From: an uncultured Eggerthellaceae bacterium
GTDB lineage: Bacteria > Actinomycetota > Coriobacteriia > Coriobacteriales > Eggerthellaceae
Length of the DNA: 5,810 nt
Direction of reading: 5' to 3'
NCBI GenBank assembly: GCA_934630905.1
Contig: CAKTXN010000111.1
Location: 1-5,810, forward strand
A model generated the notes under the pieces. It searched no databases. It was not told where the DNA came from and saw only the letters and a program-made list of their open reading frames with translations. Below are positions 1-5,810 of the stretch, piece by piece. Every line of letters begins with the position of its first letter. Position 1 is the first letter of the stretch. Made by a program: the position numbers and the translations under genes.

Positions 1-2
1 TT

Positions 3-746
3 GCATCCACGAACAAGGGCAAGGGAAATTCGTCTTCGACCATGACCATCACCATGAAAACGCCGGGCGTGCTTTCCTTCGATTGGAAAGTGAGCTCCGA
101 GGCGGGTTATGACTGGCTGGATGTCAAGGTGAATGGCAGCTCCACGACCACGAATAAATCAAGCCGTTCCGGCGTTATTGACTGGACGGCGTTCAGCACG
201 CTGGTTTCCGCGGGCGATGTTGTTTCCATCAACTACACGAAGGATTCCAGCGGCGATAAGAACGACGATACCGCATGGGTGAAAAACTTTGCCCTTGCTC
301 CGGCGTATACGATTACGCTGACTACCGTTCCTGCAGACGCTTCGCTTGTCCTTAAGAACTCCGCAGGTCAAGAACTTATCGCCAAGAGCGGTGTTTACAC
401 CGTTACGGCGGGCGCGTATTCGTACGAAGCTTCCGCGTTCGGCTACGAAACGGCAACGGGCACGATTGACGTCACCGATGCCGATGTAGCGCGCGAGATC
501 ACGCTCACTGCAATGCCTCGACAGACGGTGAGCTTTAACGTGACGGCTCCCGAAGGTCTTTCTGCGGCAGACGCCACCATTGTGGTGAAAACGGGCAAGC
601 AGACGCTTGATCCGCAAGCCGATGGCACGTACAACTTGCCTGCGGGCGAGTATGCGTACACGGTAACGCATCCCAACTGCGATGACGTGAGCGGAACGTT
701 CACAGTTTCCGACAGCGCGGTAACGGTTCCGGTGGCGCTTGAGCGC
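3..746 (+). repeat. A-B-C cassette copy 1 (jelly-roll + two PEGA-like domains), 5' truncated
   Basis: This is the first visible copy of a three-domain protein repeat. Module A (3-302, cut at the left edge) resembles the jelly-roll modules of secreted adhesins: SFDWKVSSEAGYD, then DW at 180-185, SAGD at 207-218, and an acidic Asn/Asp loop KDSSGDKNDD followed by TAWVKNF. Module B (303-518) is a short beta domain of PEGA or carboxypeptidase-regulatory style with TVPADAS, AGAYSYEASAFGYE and a closing DVTDAD. Module C (519-746) is a second such domain with LPAGEYAYTV, a Cys at 678-680 and FTVSDSAVTVPVAL. The repeat status is secure from alignment with copy 2; the family names are by pattern recognition only. 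PEGA-like domains usually serve as spacers or ligand-presenting units in surface proteins. Confidence 0.85.
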
Positions 747-3700
747 AAGTGGGTTATTGGCGATTACTTCACGGCCGCAGGCGTTGCGGTGACTGCTGAA
801 AACGGCGGTTACGGTTTCGTGCTTGATGGCAGCGACTCCAGCTTGCTGAAGAGTGAAAACAAAGAAAAGGGCTCGAGCAGCGCGGTTTTGACGCTCACTG
901 CACAGCAATCAGGTCAGCTCTCGTTCAGCTACAAAGTAAGCACCGAGGCAAACTACGATAAGTTTAACGTTACGGTGAATGGAAATTCGCTGGTCAAAGA
1001 CGCAAGCGGTCTGGTTGATTGGACCACGGCAAGCGCCATTGTGGCAGCGGGCGACAAAGTGCTGTTCACGTACTCGAAGGATTACTCGGGTAACGGCAAC
1101 GATGACACCGTTTGGCTGAAGGGCTTCAGCTTGGCGGTGGCGTATGGCGTGACGTTTACCACGACTCCCGCCGATGCATCTATCGTTTTGCGCAATTCAT
1201 CGGGCGAAACCCTTACGGGCAATGCGGGTGCGTTTACCGCTATTCCCGGTGAATACAGCTACGAGGTGTCTGCATTCGGTTACGAAAGCAAGACTGGCAC
1301 GCTCACAGTAACGGACAAGGATGTTGCCCAGACGGTTGCGCTGGACGCCCTGCCCACGCAGGCTGTTACGTTTGACACCACGGTGCCCGAGGGCATGTCG
1401 TGCACGCCGACCGTTACGGTGAAAAGCGCCGATGGCGTTGAGCGCGCTTATGCCGCTGGTCTGCCGGCGGGCGAGTACACCTACATTGCTACCGCTGAAG
1501 GCTGCGACACGGTGGAGGGCGCCTTCACCATAACCGACAGCGCGGTTACTATCCCTGTTGCGTTTGTGCGCACGCTTACTATGACCGACTTTGTGGACTC
1601 CGAACTGGCAACGCTTGCAAACGACAGCATTCGTCCGTTCAAGGGCATCTACGATGAAGCGGGCAATTACTTGTACTCCGGCTTGTCGAGTTACGAAACG
1701 GCAAAGCTTGCCCTTACCGCAAAGGCAAACGTGCGCGTTTCCTTCGACTTCGATGCCGACAACGACTGCACGTATTCATACGGCTTCTTGATTGAAAAGG
1801 GCGATGTTACGCTCAAGAACACGCAGGGAACAAACGATTGGCAAACGTTTACCGCCGATCTTTCTGCGGGCGACATTCTGTACCTGAAGAACTACATTGG
1901 TTACAACAGGACGGGCACCGTTAAGGTGAAGAACTTTGTGCTCACGCCGCTGCACACGGTTACTACGTCCATTCCGAGCGGCGCCACTATTGAGCTTTAC
2001 AGCAACGGTGAGCTTATTGCATCGAATCCTTCGGGATCCTACGTTGTGCCTGATGGCACGTACGCCTACACCGTTTCCCAGTTCGGCTACACCAGCCAGC
2101 AAGGCCAGGTTACGGTTGCCGGTGCCGACACCGCGATCACCGTTGACGCGCTGGTGCCCGTTGAGTCCAAGACCATCACGTTTGATGTTCCCGAAGGCGC
2201 TGCAGTTACGGTGAGCCACGCTACGGCTGGTCAGATGACCGCTCAGGAAAACGGCACGTACGTTTTGCCGGTGGGCGCATCGTTTACGTACGTGGTTTCG
2301 AAGGACAACTACCTTCCCCAGAGCGGAAGCTTTACGGTATCCGATGATGCGACCATTTTCGTTACGCTGGAATTTGCTGGCGAAGCATGGGATGGCACTA
2401 CGAAGACCGAGCCTTCTCTGGTAGAGGGCGTCTATCAGATCTCCAATGCGGCCGAGCTTGCTTGGTTTGCCGATAAGGTTTCCGAAGACAACACGGTAAA
2501 CGCTGCGCTGACCAGCCAAATCAATCTGGGCGGCAAGACGTGGACAAGCATGGGCAAGCTCAACGAAACAAGCTATCAGAACGAATTTGCAGGAACATTC
2601 GACGGCGCGGGCCATACTGTTTCCGGTTTGAAGGCAAGCAATGGTTTGTTCGCGGCAACTTCTGCAACGGCTGTTGTGAAAAACTTGGCAGTGTCCGGCG
2701 AAATTCAGGGCAGCACCAATATGGGCGGCATTGTAGGAACAAACGCCGGTCTTATTGAAAACTGCTTGTTCAAGGGTTCGGTAAAGAACGGAAGCTCGTA
2801 TAGCACGGGCGGCATTGCCGGTCGCTGCTCGCAGGGTACGGGCATTATCCGCAACTGCGTGAACGAAGGCGAGATTTCGTATGTGGGCAACCTTTACAGC
2901 ATGACGTCCGTCAACCTGGGCGGCATTGTGGGTTACACGTACGGCGAAGTTTCCAACTGCTACAACGTTGGTTCGCTGTCGGCACATGCAACCTATGCTA
3001 AGGGCATGGGCGGCATTGTTGGCTCGCTGCACAGCTTCACCTCAAGCGGCAGCGGCTCCATCGTGAACTGCTACAATGCGGGCGCAATGGCGAAATACGC
3101 TGCTGCGGGCGCCCTTGTGGGCGTGCTGGATGGCATGGCTTCTGCGTCGAACAGCTACTACCTGAACAGCTGCGGTGCAACCGATGAGTACGCTCAGGTG
3201 AAAACCGCCGACGAGATGAAGGCTCACGCGTTTGTGGGCGCGCTGAACGGTTCGGAGGGCGCGGCATGGCGCATTGACTCCGAAACCATTAACAACGGCT
3301 TCCCTGTGCTTGCATGGCAAGGTGGCCAGGAATACAACAATCAGGATGCGAAAGATGTTGCAGCAGCGGTTGCAGCGCTCAAGCTTCAGGCGGTAGCCAA
3401 GGGCGAAACCGTTGATCTGACCGCCGGCACGAATGGCGCGTATTCTTTGGAGCCCGATCAAGCAGCAGCGCTTGTTCTTCCGGCTGCAGGCGCACAGGAT
3501 ACGGCTATCAGCTGGGCAATCGCGGCTGTAGGCGACACGAACGAAAGCGCAATTGCGGCTGATGGCACCCTTACGTACCCCACGGCGGGCACTGCAACGT
3601 ATACGCTTACGGCAACCATCACGAAGGGCGACGCTTCTGCGGCCGCTTCCTTCACCGTGGAGTTGCTTTCTGCCGCCCAAGTGAACGAAAACGCCCTTTC

Positions 3701-5810
3701 CGCCCTTTGCACGAAGATGCAGGGACGTTCGATTTGGGCATTCCAGGTGAAAAACCCCGATACGACTACGGCGCGCGATGCCGTGGTTGATTACCTGACC
3801 AGCCAAGGCATTGATCTTGACCAGGAAGGTATTACGCTCACGTTTGTGAACCCGGGAACGAAGGCGTTCCCCGGAACGGATACCGTCAATCTTGCCGATG
3901 ACGGCACCATTTCGTACTTCCAGGGTATCGAGGGCAATGCGTCCGCGAAATACGCCCAGTACGATAACGTGACGTTCAACATTGAGCGCGGCGGTGCAAC
4001 GAAGCAGTTCGGTGTGCGCCTGTTCATTGGCTGGGAGCGCGCAACCGTGCAGGATATCCTGAACACTGCCGCCTTGAGCGTGACATGGGATTCCATTAAG
4101 CCCGAAGGCGTGAACAACCAGGTTGAATACGAAGACGCAAATGGCGAAGCCGTACCGGGCGAGCCGGTGTTCCCGTTGTGGACGCTTGCCTGCGACGGCA
4201 CCGATTTGGAGACGGGCGAAGCGAATGCCGCAAATGTTGCCGTTCCCGATAAGACGGTGCTCATGCTGCCCGCAACGGTGGGAACCGCTAGTGTTGCGTG
4301 GGAAGCAACGTATGATGAAAACGCAGGTCAGTTGGTTACCTTTGAAGACGTCTATGTTGACGGCAAGTATATGTGCAAAGCCACGCTCAACGGCAGTGCG
4401 TACGGCGAATACGAGGTGTCGCTTGACGCCACGTTCACGTACAACCTGTTCAACGACGGCGAAGGCATGGATGTAAGCTACATTTATCAAGAGAACCCCG
4501 ACACGCATCTGAGCGAGCCGGTTCTTGATGAAGAAGGCAACCCCATTACCATTGATGTGCCGCTGGTAACCACGTATGCCGGTATTAGCTTCATGCTGGC
4601 GCAGGGCGAAAAGACGCCCATTGATGCTGCGCAGACGCAAAGCGATCTGGAGAACAAGTACGAAGATTTGATCAGGGACTTTGTTGACAAGGACAAGAAG
4701 CCCGATCTTGCCAACGTGACCGACGACCTGCAGATGCCCACGCCTTCTACGTTGGAGCAGTCCGGCATCTTCCAGGATCGCGATTTCGAGAAAGTCACCA
4801 TGACCTCGGGCGATACGGAGCACCTGACGTTCTATGGTTACCATGCTCAGATTTATCGTCCGCTGCCGGGTGAAGAGGCGGTTACCGTTCCGTATACGGT
4901 GACCATCACCGATCGCATTACCGAAGAAGTGTACGCGGAAAAGACGTTTACGCTGACGGTGACTCCGTTCGAACAAAAAGAGCTGAATGACGCAGTTGCC
5001 CTGATGGCGCGCGTGGCCACGAGCGAAGTGTACTGGAATGGTCTGGCGTATGAGGGAGCGGACAAGAACAATATCACGCAAAGCTTGAAGCCCTTCAGCG
5101 AGATTGTGGCCGATGCTGAAGGCAACCTTACCTACATTCGTGGCGCGCTGAACATCACGTTTGACGGCATTGAGCTGGACGATCTGCCGGGTTACGACCC
5201 CATGATTTACGGCCAGAGCTGGCGCGAGATTCGTTCCAGCAACGAAAACGTGATTGCCAGCGAAACGCTGCGCTTCACGCAGCCGGAATACAACACCGAT
5301 GTCACGCTGGACTCCGTGATGTCGTACACGAAGTACGCGAAATACTGGGAGAAGTTCGGCATTGGCGATGAAGCCACTGAAGATTCTGCTTCGAAGTACG
5401 AAGCGTTCAAGGGCTTCTACAAGGTGCCTGTGAACACCACGGTCAAAGTTGCGGGCACGAAGGGCGATGCGCCTACCGAGCCAGCACCCGATGTGAACGT
5501 AACAGTAACGGTCAGCTTGGCGGGCGTTTTGGGCACCACCGCTCAAAACACCGTGGCGGCAGCGCTTCCTGTTGTTGCCAAGGACCTGAACGTTGACGGC
5601 AAGGTCACGTACGACGAGGCCATGGTCGCTGCGCATCAGGCATACGCCAAGAACGGCGCCGATGACTTCGCCATTACGGCATCGGGTTGGGTCAGCAAGC
5701 TGTGGGGCGTTTCCACGGAAAGCTCGGGCTTCCTGCGCAATGGCGCGGCTACGCCCGATGTGATTTCTCGCATTACGGTTGAGCCGAACGATGTGCTCTA
5801 TGTGTACACG
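3..5810 (+). CDS. Giant modular cell-surface/secreted protein, internal fragment (partial at both ends)
   Basis: One frame is open for 1,936 codons across the whole window with no stop or frameshift; bases 1-2 are the end of a split codon. The product is rich in Thr, Ser, Val, Ala, Gly and Asp and reads as beta-strand modules throughout, with no transmembrane segment or catalytic motif seen. Domain order: three A-B-C cassettes (residues 1-791), a GLUG beta-helix (792-1106), several aBig-like Ig modules (1107-about 1823), a PTEPAPD linker and a DUF4430-like domain with an EF-hand-type loop (1831-1936). Proteins with this make-up are known from Gram-positive gut anaerobes and are usually exported and wall-linked, acting as adhesins or surface structures; that role is inferred here. 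Signal peptide, start codon, ribosome binding site and any sortase or other anchor are outside the window, so the full protein exceeds 1,936 residues. No specific gene name is recognised. The reading frame is certain; the function is not. Confidence 0.97.
747..1571 (+). repeat. A-B-C cassette copy 2, complete (275 residues)
   Basis: This is the one complete close copy of the cassette. Module A (747-1142, 132 residues) has SFSYKVSTEANYD, DW at 1017-1022, AAGD at 1047-1055 and the acidic loop KDYSGNGNDD then TVWLKGF (1077-1121). These match copy 1 position by position. Module B (1143-1355) has TTPADAS, GEYSYEVSAFGYE and LTVTDKD; by eye it is about half identical to module B of copy 1. Module C (1356-1571) has LPAGEYTYIA, a Cys at 1503-1505 aligned with the Cys of copy 1, and FTITDSAVTIPVAF. 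The conserved DW and FGY motifs lie 279 residues downstream of those in copy 1, which gives the repeat period. The copies have drifted at the DNA level, so this is an old duplication rather than a recent one. Confidence 0.88.
1572..2375 (+). repeat. A-B-C cassette copy 3, divergent (268 residues)
   Basis: The third copy keeps the A-B-C order but is the most diverged. Module A (1572-1949) retains the DW (1836-1841) and SAGD (1863-1874) landmarks, 273 residues after those of copy 2, and ends VKNFVLTP like copy 1. It lacks the KVS motif and the acidic Asn/Asp loop, which is replaced by KNYIGYNRTGT. Module B (1950-2159) keeps FGY at 2082-2090 within a YAYTVSQFGY stretch. Module C (2160-2375) keeps the closing pattern FTVSDDATIFVTL, but the Cys found in copies 1 and 2 is replaced: the aligned segment reads KDNYLPQSG. 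Overall similarity supports shared descent. Loss of the acidic loop suggests that any metal or ligand site there is absent in this copy. Confidence 0.75.
2718..2783 (+). repeat. GLUG rung 1
   Basis: The sequence reads NMGGIVG, a short turn, then LIENC and KGSV. It matches the GLUG consensus of a GGIVG strand followed by an NC-containing strand. Confidence 0.8.
2802..2879 (+). repeat. GLUG rung 2
   Basis: STGGIAG is followed by a longer turn (RCSQGTG) and then IIRNCVNEGEIS. It has an extra Cys in the turn in addition to the usual NC. Confidence 0.8.
2913..2981 (+). repeat. GLUG rung 3
   Basis: NLGGIVGYTYG then EVSNCYNVGSLS is the closest match to the consensus in this protein. Confidence 0.85.
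3006..3092 (+). repeat. GLUG rung 4, with enlarged Ser/Gly-rich turn
   Basis: MGGIVG is followed by a long turn rich in Ser and Gly (SFTSSGSGS) and then IVNCYNAGAMA. The turn is longer than in rungs 1 and 3 and may protrude from the helix. Confidence 0.8.
3099..3170 (+). repeat. Degenerate GLUG rung 5 / C-terminal end of helix
   Basis: AAAGALVGVLDG keeps the Gly spacing of the first strand, but the NC pair has become NSYYLNS. The N-S-YY-LN pattern is the usual last turn of GLUG regions before the protein leaves the solenoid. Confidence 0.6.
3321..3680 (+). other. Atrophied bacterial Ig-like (aBig) domain 1
   Basis: A helical lead-in rich in Ala (DVAAAVAALKL) is followed by LVLPA, an ISW motif with its Trp at 3513-3515, an ADGTLTYP turn, and TATYTLTATITKGD closing on ASFTVELL. 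This is the pattern of aBig domains (LP...ItWsSS...G.v.rP...vtLtat). These domains normally act as spacers in long surface proteins. The call rests on motif spacing only. Confidence 0.65.
3681..4040 (+). other. aBig-like domain 2 (divergent)
   Basis: The segment opens with a short helix (ENALSALCTKMQG), has a second helix (ARDAVVDYLTSQGID), then strands around ITLTFVNPG, DDGTISYF, YDNVTFNI and KQFGVRLFIGWER. The order of strands and the DGTI turn resemble an aBig module with the usual Trp-Ser-Ser signature lost. The boundaries are approximate. Confidence 0.45.
4041..4442 (+). other. aBig-like domain 3
   Basis: A helical start (ATVQDILNTAAL) leads to VTWDSIKPEGVNN, then VLMLPATVGTASVAW, which matches the LP...VtW core of aBig domains. 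It continues with VDGKYMCKATLNG and closes on YEVSLDATFTY. The domain is assigned by this pattern alone and its edges could move by ten or more residues. Confidence 0.5.
4443..4970 (+). other. aBig-like domain 4 with acidic insert
   Basis: The first half (4443 to about 4680) is Asp/Glu-rich, with PVLDEEGNPITIDVPL and a charged predicted helix (DLENKYEDLIRDFVDKDKK). The second half has VTDDLQMPTPSTLE, MTSGDTEHLTFYGY, YRPLPGEEAVTVPYTVTITD and FTLTVTPF. That half follows the aBig order: DL.LPT, then a TSxD turn, RP, ytvtItD and a closing strand. Its role is probably as a spacer. Confidence 0.55.
4971..5471 (+). other. aBig-like domain 5 / final stalk module
   Basis: A helix (ELNDAVALMARV) leads to YWNGLAYEGADKNNIT, LKPFSEI, and then W..IRSSNENVI (5220-5255). 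The Trp followed by SSN..VI is the aBig hallmark. TLRFTQPEYNTDVTLDSVMSY and a Tyr/Lys-rich stretch (YTKYAKYWEKFG) follow, then YKVPVNTTVKVAGTKG. The segment leads directly into the Pro/Glu linker and C-terminal domain. Confidence 0.6.
5472..5492 (+). other. Short Pro/Glu/Ala linker
   Basis: PTEPAPD separates the Ig-like array from the following domain. It is a typical flexible or extended interdomain linker of surface proteins. Confidence 0.6.
5493..5810 (+). other. DUF4430-like C-terminal domain, truncated by window end
   Basis: The segment begins with strands VNVTVTVSLAGVLG, contains VVAKDLNVDGKVTYDEAMVAAHQAY, then VSKLWGV (LWG at 5700-5708), SGFLRNGAA and ISRITVEPNDVLYVYT at the window edge. 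The order of a calcium-type loop, a helix with AAH, an LWG motif, an N-G turn and a final 'need for display' strand pair recalls DUF4430-like domains that close many giant surface proteins of gut Gram-positives. The family name is by memory of the pattern and should be held loosely. The rest of the domain and any anchor lie downstream. Confidence 0.5.
5583..5618 (+). other. EF-hand-type calcium-binding loop
   Basis: The twelve residues DLNVDGKVTYDE (residues 1861-1872) have Asp at 1, Asn at 3, Asp at 5, Gly at 6, Val at 8, Thr at 9 and Glu at 12. These are the standard ligand and turn positions of an EF-hand or dockerin-type calcium loop. A helix follows (AMVAAHQAY), and only one such loop is seen. 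Calcium binding is inferred from the residues. Confidence 0.7.

Larger units (their letters stand above)
2376..3320 (+). other. GLUG-type right-handed beta-helix region with N-terminal cap
   Basis: The region begins with the typical entry to such domains: an AWDG motif, then YQISNAAELAWFA (2433-2471), INLGGKTW, and the FDGAGHTVSGL cap around 2598-2630. It then has GG(I/V)(V/A)G...NC...G rungs characteristic of GLUG motifs, and ends with NGFPVLAWQ, a usual exit sequence (3294-3320). Each rung is expected to add a turn to a solenoid. GLUG regions occur in large surface proteins of Gram-positive gut bacteria, in IgA peptidases and in adhesins. Here no peptidase motif accompanies it, so an adhesive or structural role is inferred. 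The family call is firm by motif; the ligand is unknown. Confidence 0.85.

Noticed and set aside
39..56. Short ATGACC/ATCACC repeat that resembles a lacZ-type start
   Set aside because: It is in frame inside the big gene and encodes TMTITM, part of a beta strand that aligns with the same strand in cassette copy 2 (AVLTLT). It is not a start site or a vector sequence.
159..908. 249-residue open frame on the minus strand
   Set aside because: Same codon-register shadow, bounded by sense TCA codons at 159 and 909.
1776..3032. 418-residue open frame on the minus strand
   Set aside because: Same codon-register shadow; it overlaps cassette copy 3 and the GLUG region, whose sense reading is unmistakable.
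4123..4476. 117-residue open frame on the plus strand in another frame
   Set aside because: Arg/Cys/Ser/Pro-rich out-of-frame reading inside the large gene, with no domain and no ribosome binding site that stands out.
5583..5618. Dockerin domain
   Set aside because: Dockerins need two calcium loops; only one is visible and the surrounding sequence (AAH, LWG) fits a different domain.
3042..5636. 864-residue open frame on the minus strand
   Set aside because: It mirrors the sense codons exactly and exists because the sense gene lacks TTA, CTA and TCA. Its product is rich in Arg, His and Cys with no recognisable domain, whereas the sense frame encodes clear ones.
1..5810. Promoter, terminator, RNA gene, CRISPR array or insertion sequence
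   Set aside because: All of the DNA is accounted for by one open coding frame, and no direct DNA repeat array, inverted terminal repeat or tRNA-like pattern was seen. The repeats present are diverged protein repeats.

Overview
The window is the inside of one very large protein-coding gene on the + strand. From base 3 to base 5810 a single reading frame stays open for 1,936 codons with no stop, and it runs off both ends. The true start, signal peptide and C-terminal anchor all lie outside. No other gene, RNA gene, promoter, terminator, CRISPR array or mobile element can be supported, and there is no intergenic DNA. Residue n of the visible protein begins at base 3n, and residue numbers below use that scheme.

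The protein looks like a secreted or surface-displayed, modular, non-enzymatic protein. From left to right it holds: (1) three copies of a roughly 270-residue cassette (3-2375). Each copy is a jelly-roll-like beta-sandwich (A), followed by two small beta domains of PEGA or carboxypeptidase-regulatory style (B and C). The first copy is cut by the window edge. (2) A GLUG-type beta-helix region with an N-terminal cap and four clear plus one degenerate rung (2376-3320). (3) A long tandem of domains resembling atrophied bacterial Ig-like (aBig) modules (3321-5471). (4) A short Pro/Glu linker, then the start of a C-terminal domain of the DUF4430-like kind carrying a canonical EF-hand-type calcium loop (5493-5810, cut by the window edge).

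The organism is probably a Gram-positive anaerobe. This rests on domain combination (GLUG plus aBig plus DUF4430-like in one giant protein), a GC content around the mid-50s by eye, and strong avoidance of TTA, CTA and TCA codons. From general knowledge of such proteins, gut or oral Coriobacteriia (Eggerthellaceae and relatives) fit best, with Clostridia as the main alternative. This is inference only.

The likely job is adhesion or cell-surface display, with repeated beta modules as stalk or binding heads. No catalytic site was recognised. Long antisense open frames exist, but they run in exact codon register with the sense gene and are explained by its codon bias.
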